Assembly: GCF_000471905.2 (NCBI RefSeq) | Contig: NW_006494865.1 | Location: forward strand, 920,737-984,736 | Length of the DNA: 64,000 nucleotides | Source of the DNA: Amborella trichopoda | Taxonomy: Eukaryota; Streptophyta; Magnoliopsida; Amborellales; Amborellaceae | Direction: 5' to 3' | Part shown: piece after piece, positions 33,786-44,404 of the stretch | Layout: the number at the start of each line of letters is the position of its first letter | Position numbering within the stretch: the first letter of the stretch is position 1 | The notes under the pieces: model-generated | The model's database searches: none | Seen by the model: only the letters and a program-made list of their open reading frames with translations | What the model was told of the DNA's origin: nothing | Translations under genes and position numbers: made by a program

Positions 33786-34301
33786 TGTGACGACCCTAAT
33801 TTTTTTTTTTTAAACTGAAAACTAATAATAATAGTTTTAGTAGAATAAATACAATAAAAATAAATAAATAAATAAATGAAATAAAATAAAATACACTATG
33901 AAATATTTAGAACGATAATTCATGGTGTCGAAATGCACCATAAGGACCATCTTTCCCCTTATGTGAAATTACCCCTCAATTTGAATATGGACCCATGCTT
34001 TCTTTGATATTTGATTAATAATTCAAAGCTACTATTTTCTCAAAATTTTGTATGCTAGTCCATTTCTTTAAGGTGGACCTTTTGTCCATCAGCTTTTTTA
34101 TCATAATGGAATGTAAAGCTTTCAAAACATTTCTTCTTGTAAGCCTATTGAGCATGGTAAGGCAGGCGTGCCCCCATAAGATGTTGTATTAATTGTCATA
34201 TTGTGTGGTGGAATTACCATATATTTTTTGTTATTTCTCTATTGACACATTTTAAATGATGTGGCACGTTTTGCATCATGCGTGTTAACCCATGAATGCT
34301 T

Positions 34302-34309
34302 TATAAAAG
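34302..34309 (+). promoter_or_regulatory. Putative TATA box of the solo LTR
   Basis: TATAAAAG lies 516 bp into the LTR, followed within 100 bp by a pyrimidine-rich stretch. Confidence 0.5.
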
Positions 34310-35133
34310 AAGTTTTCTTTTAGTCTAAGGAGTGAAATTGAAAATTCGTTCTATGATACCGTACTCCCTCTCTCTCATTTTAATCCTCGTTCTCTCTCTA
34401 AGTTATCATTTTGTTTTCAGTGTACTCTCTCTTTTTAACCTCTTTCTTCCATCTACTATGTTCTCTCTCTACAATTGTTCCTTCTACGTACCCATTATTC
34501 CCTGCCATGGCTGAAATGTTCAGGTTTTCCATTGAAAACCTCATAAGTCACCAGCCTCCTCTATTTGTTCAAGATTTCTTGAGACAGCCTAACTATCTCT
34601 CATATGCGATAGATAATTGAAAACCTCGTGTGCTACAACCCAAGCCATTCTTTCAAATCCAAAGCTTTACTTCCTCTCAGGATCTTATCTATGGTGCTCT
34701 CACCGCTCTTCTCTCTCTAACGATGTCCCCCATCTCACCCCTCCAAACGTTTCCCTCACACATTCAAGACGATAGATGTTCAATTTCTCTCACATCTTTG
34801 GTACTCAACTTCTAAGACAAAAACCATTGCTTTCTTTCTTTAGTCGTAGAAATAGTGAGCTCTACCAAAACTTAGAAGCCATGAAGATTAAAGGCAGGGA
34901 CCAGGGTAGTGGATAGTGATAAGAAAAATTGGGACAAATGGCTGGAATTTTCCAAAGTGGACCATCCATATCGATTTGTTTAATCCAATGATGGATGAGT
35001 GTCGACAAAATTGTTCATATAGGGATGCATATGTGAAGATTCACGGTGGTGGTAATTGCAGTAATATGGGTCAAAAGGAATTCATAACTATGAACACAAG
35101 GTAATTCTTTAAGACCATTTGATCCTGATTGAT

Positions 35134-35322
35134 GCTTTGATGGGAGTTCAGCTTAACTATGTAGATGTAGGCACCGAAACCAGAAGACCCATCACTCTTC
35201 ACATAAAATATAATGCTTGGTATGAGGAGCCTACTTGCTATCTCTTATCCAAGAATAACCCACCTCAAGCCGTTGAGAAAAGCTTGGAAGAAATCTCAGC
35301 TTACATAGAAGCTGAAAACATT
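35134..35322 (+). pseudogene. Captured fragment of an ARC5/DRP5B-type dynamin gene
   Basis: About 63 codons match the GTPase region of plant chloroplast-division dynamin ARC5 (DRP5B). The fragment starts ALMGVQLNYV, passes TRRPITLHIKY (typical of this group, around the switch region after the P-loop) and reaches EKSLEEISAYIEAEN. The family protein is a large cytosolic GTPase that constricts the plastid envelope. The P-loop and everything after this exon-sized piece are missing, and the frame ends at a stop at 35395-35397, directly followed by GTAAGT, a consensus 5' splice site. It lies in the same sense as the LTR TATA box. It is a non-functional gene fragment; the match is from memory of the family. 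Confidence 0.65.
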
Positions 35323-35870
35323 TTACTGATGGCAACATTCACTGGAAACATTTTTTTTATTTCATTGAGTCCTGATGCTCAAGAAAATAACATATAGGTA
35401 AGTGACCTCATTTTCTTGAAAAATAATCTTGTTTTAGTAAATTTGTGATATTTCCTTCTACTGTTTTTGAATATTTAGACATTGTAAAATTCATGTGCAA
35501 ATGACTACCTCATTATTTGAAAAACTGATATTTTTGCACTTGATTGTCGCATGGCTTGTGAAATGATTATTTGCAAATCGCCATTTTCATCTATTGTGAT
35601 AATTCTGTATTTAATTTTGTGTTCCCATAAGAGTTCTTCCAGTAATACTAGACTGTCTATCATGTTACGTTTCATGAATGTCTATACGAACTATTATCTT
35701 TCGTAAATTATTGCCAAAATGTTTGACTGGTTACTTACAGATATTTCAATGAAAGTGATTGTTTAAATTACTTCAAGTGAATTTCGGTTAATGATTTCAA
35801 TGATACTTTGCATATATGATGTTGATGCTTTCTGATGTTAAAAGAGTTTCAGAGATAATTTAAGTATAAG

Positions 35871-36175
35871 TGGATCCATCCAGGACGTTGAAGGGGTTTT
35901 TGGACTCATCCGGTACGCTGGTGAGGTATGATTGGACCTACAGGTATTATTTTGGGGCCATCCTGGAGGCTGTTGGGATATTTGGTCTCATCGGGGATGC
36001 CGGTGTGGTATGATCGGACCCGTAGGGATTGGTTGGACCTATCCGGTTATGCTGGTAGGGATTATTTGGACTCCTTTGGTACCTGGTGAGGTATGATTGG
36101 ACCTGCAAGGAGTATTTTGACCCATCCAAGACACTGGTGGGGTATATAGGTGACCTACTTGGGACCCTAGTAGGG
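35871..36175 (+). repeat. Degenerate tandem repeat in the solo LTR
   Basis: Four to five units contain GGACCTGCAGGTATTATTTTGG-like and GGTGAGGTATGATTGGACC-like phrases with CATCC.GG inserts. The period is irregular, about 60-75 bp. Confidence 0.65.
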
Positions 36176-36724
36176 TCTTTTGTGAAATATTTTGAATAAT
36201 GCATTGATGTGAAAATGTTTATATGCATTTCAATCATTGGGATTATGCTTAACTGTGCATTCCTGAAAGAGAAATTGTTATCCATAAATGCTTTAAGCTC
36301 GCAATTCTTCCTCAGGTGATTTTTAATATACATTCTTTAGAAATGTTTGTATCTTCTAACCATGATTATTTTTTAGTACCATGATGATCACTTACTGAGT
36401 AGCCATACTCACCAAATTATGGTAAATATTCTTCAGGATGATTGCAGTCTCATGCAGCAGGATCATGTTTGAAGAATTTGTTGAAATGATTAACATTCCC
36501 CTTGTAGCTTTTGATCAAATGCACCATTGTAATTTTTTTTCTATCAAGAGATATATATATCTATCCTTCATGTTAATACAAGTTGTGAGTAAACTTTGTA
36601 CAAATTTTTAAATAATTGAAAAAATCAGTTTTGATACAATACATATAAGTAGGATTTTTAATTTTTCCTAGTATAAGAATAGTCTGTCGCACTTCAGAAA
36701 TGTTAGTAAACTTGGGGTGTGATA

Positions 36725-36729
36725 GTACA
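36725..36729 (+). other. Right target-site duplication of the solo LTR (GTACA)
   Basis: Exact copy of 33781-33785, followed by the resumed A2 linker. Confidence 0.9.
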
Positions 36730-37135
36730 AGTCTATGAAGCATCAGCCAGTGCGGGGCAAACACTGCAAGCACCCATACAAATACCATGTGATTCATACG
36801 AAGACGCTTTTCTCCCCACCATCGCTAAATCTCAAATCCCTTTAAATTTAAAGATGAGCCCCTGCAACCTGATAGGCCTCCACATTTGAGGTCAACCCTT
36901 TTGTCTCTCGATTCGAGAAAGGCACAGAAACCATGATCTACTCAGGAGCCTTATTGGAGGCCGAGATGTCAGGATCATGGGTCTTTGCACTTGAGGTTGA
37001 TGAAAAGACCTCTGGAAAAAATGAGGACGAATTGTATGGAGCCCAAGAAGAATCGGAAGAAGGCAGTCAAGCTACTGCTTATGAGCTTGAAGAAATAAAT
37101 ATAGGAGATGATGCCAACCTTAGGCCTACTTTCAT
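36730..37135 (+). pseudogene. A2 gag-pol linker, part 2
   Basis: It contains the open frame from 36933, encoding an acidic stretch (for example EESEEGSQATAYELEEINIG) just before reverse transcriptase. It parallels A3 17720-18105. No protease motif is seen. Confidence 0.5.
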
Positions 37136-38126
37136 CTCGACAATTGTGTCTCTTGAAGAGAAAGAAAATTTCAAACCGAGACGTCGTGCTTGGCATTACC
37201 ATGAGATGCCTGGTTTAGATCCTCAAGTCATTGTTCACCATCTCAACATTGATCCGACTGTTAAACCTGTCTAGCAGAAATCAAGGAGGTTTAGACTTGA
37301 CTTCGAGAAGCAGATAGACGCTGAGGTGACCAAACTCAGACAAGCAGGTTTCATTCATGAAGTCAAGTACCCAAAATGACTAGCGAATGTTGTTTCAGTC
37401 CAGAAGAAGAGTGGCCAAATTAGGGTCTGCATCGACTTCCGCAACCTCAATACTGCCTGTCCCAAGGTTGACTTCCTATTGCCATTCACCGAGATGCTCA
37501 TTGACTCTACTACTGATTGTCATATCTTTTCCTTCATGGACGGATACCCCAGGTATAATCAGATACAGATGGCGCCTGAAGTTGAGAAGGCCACTGCATT
37601 CTTAATGCCAAAAGGGGTCTTCTGTTACCCAATGATGCCTTTTGGATTAAAGAATGCTGGTGCCACATACTAGAGAGCGATGATGACCATCTTCAAAGAC
37701 ATGATGCACAAAGAGGTGGAGTGCTATGTAGATGATTTGGTGGTAAAATCCGAAGAAAAAGAGGCTCACGTGAGATATCTTGAAAAGGTATTTGAGAGAC
37801 TGTGCCTTCATCAACTTAAAATGAACCCGCTGAAATGTGCTTTTGGCATGCGGTTGGGATTGTTCTTGGGGTTCATTGTCTGACATCAAGGGCTTGTAGT
37901 TGAGGTAATCAAGATCAAGGCGATCCAAGAAATGCCATAACCAACTACACTGCGAGAATTGTGCTCTCTTCAAGGGCAGTTGGCATACATCCACAGGTTC
38001 ATTTCAAACCTCTCAGGTCGTTGTAAACCCTTTACGCATATGCTAAAGAAGGATGCTTCATTCATTTGGGATGAAGAAGGTTAAGTAGCTCTTGATGACA
38101 TCAAACAATATTTACTCAACCCTCCC
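37136..38126 (+). pseudogene. pol: A2 reverse transcriptase
   Basis: It starts at WHYHEMPGLDPQVIVHHLNI and runs through VCIDFRNLNTACPKVDFLLP, the catalytic motif SFMDGYPRYNQIQMAPE (Asp codon 37539-37541), FGLKNAGATY, YVDDLVVKSEEKEAH (YVDD 37725-37736), and the thumb/connection LREL.SLQGQLAYI. Both catalytic Asp regions are present. Stops at 37272-37274, 37378-37380, 37671-37673 and 37881-37883 interrupt it. It would copy the element RNA into DNA. Confidence 0.85.
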
Positions 38127-38570
38127 GTGCTCTCTACACCAATGTTGGAAAAACGTCTCATTTTATACGTAACAGCTCTGGACGAGTCATTTGGGACATT
38201 GTTGGCACAAAACAATGACGAGGGAAATGAAACAATGCTATACTATCTCAGTCGCAGGATGCAAGGCGCCAAGAAAAATTATCCCCCTACTGAGAAGATG
38301 TGCCTGGCCTTAATCTTTGCGATACAAAAACTCCTCCATTACTTACTCTGTCATGAAGAGAAAATTATATCAAAAACAGATCCTATAAAGTTTCTCATGA
38401 CATGCCCATGCCTATCAGGACGTCTTGCTAAATTGGCATTACTTCTGATGGAATTTGACAACACTTATGTCTCGCAAAAGGTTATCATGGGTAAGGCCCT
38501 GGCTGATTTTCTCGCAGCACACCCCGTGCCGACGGAATCTCTGTTATCAAGCGATCTCCCTTTTGAAGAA
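38127..38570 (+). pseudogene. pol: A2 RNase H (RT-linked)
   Basis: This is the N-terminal half of an open frame running 38127-38948. Landmarks: LILYVTALDESFGTLLAQ, YYLSRRMQGAKKNYPPTEKM (the E of this helix is typical), ALIFAIQKL.HYLLCHEEKIISKTDPIKFL, and KALADFLAAHPVP at the end. It would degrade RNA in RNA/DNA hybrids during reverse transcription. The segment has no internal stop, but its neighbours are broken. Confidence 0.85.
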
Positions 38571-38948
38571 GTATTATGGACTAAGCTTGGTCACCCGTGG
38601 GAATTGTACTTCGACGGAGCCTTCCAATCAGACCGAGGAGGTGCCAAAGTCGTCTTCGTAACCCCGAAAGGAGGAGTATTTCCACATTCTTTCTCTCTCG
38701 CTGAAGACGGTTCTCATAACAAGCCAGAATATCACACCCTTATAATTGGGTTGGAGATAGCCTTCGATCTAGACTTGGAGCAACTCAAGATTTATGACGA
38801 CGCTGAGTTGGTTTTCCAACAGCTCAAAGGGATCTATGATGTGAGAAAAGACACTCTCAAGCCTTATCACAATATTGCAAAATCGTATATGGCCCAGTTT
38901 GAGGGTATCCCTGAGTCACATCCCTACGAGGCTAAACTCACAGGCTGA
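38571..38948 (+). pseudogene. pol: A2 archaeal-type RNase H (Tat-lineage second RNase H)
   Basis: The second RNase H begins at WELYFDGAFQSDRGGAKVVF (TGG at 38598) and has KPEYHTLIIGLEIAFDLDLE and IYDDAELVFQQLKGIYDVR. The Asp in YFDGA, the Glu of PEYHTL and the Asp of IYDDAE are the expected acidic active-site residues. This domain, added to RT, RNase H and integrase, is typical of plant Tat elements such as Ogre and Retand. The frame is open to a stop at 38946-38948. The same domain in A1 is the insertion target of A2. Confidence 0.85.
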
Positions 38949-40429
38949 CACACTTGTGAAAGTCGGCGCTACTATTCAGTTCTCCTAATTAGAACCCACG
39001 TATTTTTAGGTGGCAGAATGGAGACACATTGAATTAAGAACCGAGGTCGACGCGGATGACGAGAGAAATATCTTCCCGGAGTGTCCTCCCTATCCATTTG
39101 GAGCGCTTCTGTCAGCTAAGGAAGTAATTAAGACTGAACAAGAAATGGAATGGAGTAAAGGAGCTAAGGTTTGAAACAAAGAACCATAATTCTTCAACCC
39201 AATATACGCAGAAATTGAGCTGATAGAAGATTGAGGAGAGCCCATCACTAGTTTCCTAAACAATGGTAGGCTCATGGAAGATCGTGCCAAATGCAACAGC
39301 GTACGTCGAATGTCTACCAAGTATACCCTCCTTGAAGGAGATGTTCTCTTTAGAAGATCATTTAACGATATTCTTCTTAGAGTGTGGATGTGTAAGAAGC
39401 AAATAAGGTGTTAGGAAAAGTACACTCAGGCATTTGTGGACTACACCAGTTTGGTTCTAAGCTCTATGAACGAATACGCAGGCTGGGATACTATTGGCCT
39501 TCCATGATCTTCGATTCCTTAAACTATGTTAAAAACTGCCAAGTGTGCCAAATACACTCAAGTCCTGTTCACCAACCTCCAGAGCCCTATAGTGGCATCA
39601 TGGCCCTTCTCACAATGGGTATTGACATTGTAGGGCCTATTGATCCTCCTTCGGCAATGGGTCATGTTTTCATCCCCCTTAAGCAGGTTCTTGGTGCTAA
39701 AGTGGCTAACGTAGTGTGACATTACATCATATATTGGTTCAGAGTGCCTGACCGGATTATATCTAACAATGGTCCCCAGCTTCGGAGCCACCATATTGAT
39801 CATTTGGCTAGTGTGATTTCGAATGGAGGTACTCGACTATGTACCAGCCTTGAGCGAATGGCTTAGCTGAGGCTTTCAGTGAGACCCTGTGCAACGTTTT
39901 ATGAAAATCGGTATCAAAGATGAACAAGAACTGGCATGAGAAGCTTCTTGAAGAACTATGGGCTTATTATACCACTACGTGAAATGCTTCTGATTCCACT
40001 CCTTATTCTCAAGTCTATGGGGGTGAGGCAGTTTTACCGCTTGAAATTCAAATCCCTTCACTACGAGTCACTATTTATCAAGAAGTAACTAAAGACAAGA
40101 GGGTCAAGCTCCAGTAATAAGAATTGGATGCCCTCGATGAAACGAGGCTAGAGGCTCGACAGAACGTTGAACTTAACCAAGGGAGAATGAAGAGGGATTT
40201 TGACAAGTTTGTCAAGGTCAGCTTATTCGCCCGTGGTGATCTAGTTCTAGCCGTCAAGAGGCCTATTGTTATGCATGGTCAGCGTAAAGGGAAGTTTGAA
40301 CCTAAGTGGGAAGGTCCCTTTATAGTCAAAAAGGTCTCACCAAATGGAGCCTACATTCTGGCACATCCTGATGGAGAGGAGGCGATGCCCCCTATCAACA
40401 GGCGACACCTAAAGAAGTACTATCCATGA
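38949..40429 (+). pseudogene. pol: A2 integrase
   Basis: A broken spacer (38949-39400) leads to an open frame 39408-39719 with the zinc-binding region VHSGICGLHQ...NCQVCQIH (HHCC) and the first core Asp in MGIDIVGP. The rest of the core (39720-40120) is shifted and has many stops. The C-terminal module is open at 40124-40429: FARGDLVLAVKRPIV, then KWEGPFIVKKVSPNGAYIL (GPY/F-like) and LKKYYP at the stop. It would insert the cDNA and cannot be functional as it stands. Confidence 0.8.
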
Positions 40430-40729
40430 TGCATATTTAAAGGAAAGTTACTCAATGCGAAGTATGCAAGATAGTCCAAAAAAATTCTAACTCTTTTTAT
40501 TGCAGTAAAAAACAAATTATAAGTTTCAAGTAAAAAAGTGTTGCTCTTGCATCTGAGGATAAGAGGATGGCTACAAACCAAAACATGTGGTGTTGCTCTG
40601 GCATCTAAGGATAAGAAGAAGAAAACCGACTAAAGAAAGGCCCTCCTCACGAAGAAGAAACAAACCCACCAAAGAAATGCTCTCCTCATGAAGAAGAAGC
40701 GAAACCACTCGGAGAAGTTAGCTTCAATT
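40430..40729 (+). other. A2 3' non-coding region, part 1
   Basis: It parallels A3 20356-20670, including the block AAATTCTAACTCTTTTTATT and CATCTGAGGATAAGAGGATGG repeats. It ends with CAATT (40725-40729), the left TSD of element B, and resumes at 56479. Confidence 0.8.
40725..40729 (+). other. Left target-site duplication of element B (CAATT)
   Basis: CAATT is repeated exactly at 56474-56478. The uninterrupted A3 sequence near 20665 reads GGCTTTAATTCATCTGATG, with one related copy only. Confidence 0.9.
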
Positions 40730-42011
40730 TGTAGATAACCACTTTAAATTTGGCAACTTCTGTGGTTTTCTTAGACCCATGGGATCAAATTGGCCTAGTA
40801 AACCAAAAATCCATAAGTCACACAACTTATCCTATGATCTGGAACCATTCTACCAGCCAAGAACCCAGCAGATGCTTTTTTTTACCCGAAATGTAGTAAA
40901 CTCGCTGTTCTACAGAAAAAATCACTAGAAATAGTAAAAAACTCCTTTTTGATCGAAATTTCTCTGATATCTTCACAAGAGGCTGAGGAAGACATCAAAT
41001 CGAAAAACCTCATTTGGACATGGCTTGGTGTGGGTGACATAAGGCGTGTCACCCAAGTCACCTTGCAAATACCCTATTTTACCAAAACAATCATTAAAAA
41101 TAGCAAAAAAATTTGTTTTGACCCAAATGTTTTCTGGTAAGTTCACAAGAAGCTAAGGAACACACTTGAAAAAAAATATTTCAATTTGGACAAGTTTTGG
41201 TTTTGGCGACACGGGGCGTGTCGCCCAGACACGTTCTTCCCCAAACATTTTTTGTGTTTTTAGGGTCATCTTGTGGGTGGTTTGGCCACGTGATGCTATC
41301 CGCATCGATCAAATCAAAAAGTTAAAAAAATAAAACATTGGTTTGACTAAGGGATTTGTTGGTTAAAAGAAAACTCTGCCCCCAACAAATTACTCTTTCA
41401 GATTTTTGGTGACCATAAAAGGATGAAAAAGTAGAGAGTTAAAAAAGAAGAAGATATTTTTGGGGGAGAGAGAAGAAGAAAAAAAGAAAAAAGAATGAGA
41501 CTTTTGAGAAACTTTAGGAAGAGAAACCCTAGGAGAGTAGAGAGACCTTCCTTGAGAAAACCCTAACCCTCAGCTTAACCCAAAAAAACCTAGAACTAGG
41601 GCACAACAACCCTAGATCTAAACCATTTCTAGGGCACAACCACCCTACTACTATGAGAGACTTGCTGATCGACATCTGGACCACAAGGGCAAAAGGAACC
41701 GATTCTGATACGGGCGAAAGGCTCGGGAAGCCTGGGCCATCCCGCCCGGTTTGGTATTTTCTTCTCCTTCATTTCCTATTTTATTTTATTGTATATATTT
41801 TATTTTGATCTCGCTTTTATTCATTCTGATTGAAAATTGTGTTTTGAAATGCTTCGGATCACGCAGGCTCTGCCACAGATCCGATCTCAGATCTGAATTT
41901 GATTGTTCCCCCTTTCTCTACCATTACTTATTTTCATTTTTTTTTATTAGTTTAAAGTGTCAGATCTGAGAGATCTACATCGTTAGATCACTTGATTCTA
42001 CGCTATGAATA
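40730..42011 (+). repeat. Element B 5' LTR (1,282 bp)
   Basis: It starts TGTAGATAACC and ends ...CTATGAATA (the partner ends CTATAAACA). It contains the GGCGACAC hairpin (41205-41225), a purine-rich stretch 41420-41500 and the conserved block AGAGACTTGCTGATCGACAT near 41660. The promoter is not clear; ATAAAAGG near 41415 is a weak TATA candidate. Confidence 0.85.
41205..41225 (+). repeat. Perfect GGCGACAC hairpin in the B LTR
   Basis: GGCGACAC, loop GGGGC, GTGTCGCC: eight perfect pairs. Related units occur at 42311-42400, 42690-42770, 55390-55410 and 55572-55650, and at the left edge of the window. Confidence 0.75.
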
Positions 42012-42014
42012 ATT

Positions 42015-42032
42015 TGGCGCCCACCGTGGGGC
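42015..42032 (+). promoter_or_regulatory. Element B primer-binding site, tRNA-Lys
   Basis: TGGCGCCCACCGTGGGGC lies three bases after the LTR end. It is the full 18-base complement of the 3' end of plant tRNA-Lys (…GCCCCACGGTGGGCG plus CCA), as I recall that tRNA. It differs from family A's tRNA-Arg site. Confidence 0.85.
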
Positions 42033-43008
42033 GGATCGAGCATGATCTGAGCATCAAAATTTAGAAAATCTCAGAATCTTTTGAAACATTCTATACATGT
42101 TCTAGGTACCATTTTGTGTTTGTTACTGAAGTTTCAGGTCAAAATAAAATATTTCAAAATAAAAACAAATAAATTTCTGGTAGATCTGTTGTTGCTTTAT
42201 TTTCATTTATTTTCATCAAAAACCATTTTATTTTCTGTTTCTCCAAGTTTAAAGTAAGGGTATTTTATTAATATATGCAAGGAAAAAATAAAAACAAAAT
42301 AATTTGTTTTGGGCGACACAAGGCGTGTCGCCCAGGCGACACGGGGCGTGCTGCCAAGGCGACACAGGTCGTGCCTCCCAGGTCCAGGGGGACACGCTTT
42401 CTGGTTCCCCCAGTCGCCCAATTCATATTTTTTTGAAACTTTTCATATATATTTATGGGACTTTCTTGTGATATTTCAAAAAATTTCAAACCAAAATAAA
42501 ATTTTTAAAAATACAAAAAAAATATTTTTCTTTTTACAACTCTGTTCTATCTATTGTTCCTCTGTTTCACTTTGTTTTTATTTTATTTCATCAAAAAAAA
42601 TGATTTTCTACTTCTAAAGTTTCAGTAGCATTATTTCATCAGCATAAACAAGATAAAAATAAAAATAAAAATGTATTTTTTTTTTCCGGCGACAGGACTC
42701 GTGCCGCCTAATCTACAGGTGCGACACAACCCGTGCCGCCCGAGTGACATGGTCCATGCCGCCCTTTCATAGACGTCCCAGAAAAATTTTGGGACCCCAC
42801 AAATCTGTTTCAAGGCCTTTTTTGTGCTTGTTCACCAATTTTTGCCTTAAAATAAATTTTTTAAAAATACTAAAAAAATGTTTTACTTCAGGTAGGTCTG
42901 CTCTATTCTTGACTTTCTGATTTCATTCTAGTTAGTTAATTTTGATTGAATTACTGTTTTCCATGCTTTCATCATACTTAGTTTAATTATTTATCATCAA
43001 ATTTAAAA

Positions 43009-43060
43009 GAATATATATATATATATATAGATATATATATATATACCTATATATATATAA
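43009..43060. repeat. AT dinucleotide microsatellite
   Basis: A run of AT units, broken by single changes (ATAG, ACCT), in the B leader. Confidence 0.9.
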
Positions 43061-43740
43061 AGATGAATATACATCGAGGGCTGCTTGGACGCTCCTGAAT
43101 CGTGTCCCGTTCGAGTCACTCTAGAACCGGGCTGTGCTCGACTTAGCATGGACTGTTCCTGGTCTCATTTTTTTTTACTTTACCTTCTTAGGGGTTGTTT
43201 AGCCCTCCATCCATACTGTGCTTCAAGCGAGTTTCACCTCGAAGACGCATCGCGGAGCACAATTAGTGCCAAGCGCTCACTTATTGCCTTGCTTGTTTTG
43301 CGTTCATTGTGTGCTTGACTTTATTTTTCATTTGCGTGTGTCTTTACACACTCTAGCACACACCCATCAAGAATCCTAGAAAACCAGAAAACAAATTTTT
43401 CAAAAACCCCCAAAATCCACATTAACGACATGAGGGGAACCTAGCATTGAAAGCCGAGGCAGTTGGGATTCGTGTAACTTTAACTGTGAACTCCCCTCCA
43501 GAATCCTTTGCCTCAAAGAAACCCCGCGTATAATAGGACCTGGCCAAATCCTATAACAAGTGGCCAAGACCTATGCGGGGACCTATATCAGCCTAGCCAC
43601 ATTTCAGTAGTTAGGAACCCACTCTCAAGGCCAGCCTACCTATGGCTTTACTAGGTCGAACGTTTTTGTGTGCTTTCTTGCTTATTTGTGATTGGTTAAT
43701 CTTAGATGTCAGCTCGGACCCACCTTTGGTCAAAGCTGAA

Positions 43741-44200
43741 CTCTGGGTCCAAGTTCAAGCTTTTACCTAGCCTAGCCCAGGTTCGAACCAGGTTCACACC
43801 CAGGTTCGAACCTAGGTCCCCTCTTGGTCTGAGCCGAAGGCTCGTTTCTAGCTCATCTTTGATCCAGTCCTGGTCCACATCTAGTTTGACCATTAAAACT
43901 CTCTGGGTCCAAGTCGAGGCTTTTACTCTGTTTAGCCTAGGTCCGAACAAGGATCACACTCAGGTCTGAACCTAAGCCCCCTCTTGGTCTAAGCCGAAGG
44001 CTTGTTCTTAGTTCAATATTGATCCAGTCCAAGTCCACACCCAGTCTGACCTTTAAAACCTCTAGGTCCAAGCTCAGTCCAGGTTTGAACCAAGGTCACA
44101 CCTAGGTCCGAACCTAGACCAACGCTTGGTCCAAGCAGAGACTCGTGCACCTCCTAATCTAGATCTTAGCCTAGGTTTTAGCACAGGTCTTAGCTTAGAG
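43741..44200 (+). repeat. About 160-bp tandem repeat in the B leader (nearly 3 copies)
   Basis: Copies start at 43741, 43901 and 44060 with CTCTGGGTCCAAG or CTCTAGGTCCAAG. Each contains several GGTTCGAACC or GGTCCGAACC palindromes and GGTC.GAGCCGAAGGCT.GT; the third copy decays after about 140 bp. Confidence 0.8.
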
Positions 44201-44404
44201 TTGCCTCTAGAGCTAGACTAGGCTTACCGTAGTTCAGGGTCCGAACCAGATCCTAATGAGTCTCGCAAGTCTACGTTCCAGTCTAATCTTTGCCTAGGTC
44301 TTAGTCAGGGTTTTACCCCTAGAGTTAGGATACGTCCGCCTTAAATTGTCGAGTTTAGATTTTACCTAAGCCTAGAATATAGAACGACGCTAAGAGAAAT
44401 CACC

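Larger units (their letters stand above)
33786..36724 (+). mobile_element. Solo LTR of another retrotransposon family (2,939 bp)
   Basis: It starts TGTGACGACCCTAA and ends GGGGTGTGATA, with a perfect 5-bp TSD. The ends suggest an LTR whose final CA has become TA. There is no primer site, gag or pol, so it is a solo LTR rather than a full element. A TATA box (TATAAAAG, 34302-34309) and a CT-rich stretch follow. Its length and the TGTGACGACCC terminus fit the Tekay/Del chromovirus group, which is an inference. Unusually, it carries a host gene fragment (35134-35322) and a short repeat array (35871-36175). Confidence 0.75.
42033..44404 (+). other. Element B leader, non-coding (2.4 kb)
   Basis: No gene is supported. 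It holds two clusters of the GGCGACAC-type hairpin unit (42311-42400, with GGGCGACAC/GTGTCGCCC at 42311-42333, and 42690-42770), an AT dinucleotide run, an unremarkable stretch 43062-43740, and a 160-bp tandem repeat from 43741. A short open frame at 43085-43318 has no recognisable domain. Confidence 0.7.

Noticed and set aside
33786-36724. Pack-MULE or other DNA transposon carrying a gene fragment
   Set aside because: The TSD is 5 bp rather than 8-9, there are no long terminal inverted repeats, and the ends and TATA box suit an LTR. Not fully excluded.
42203-42489. Minus-strand open frames in the B leader
   Set aside because: They run through the GGCGACAC hairpin units and have no domain or conservation.
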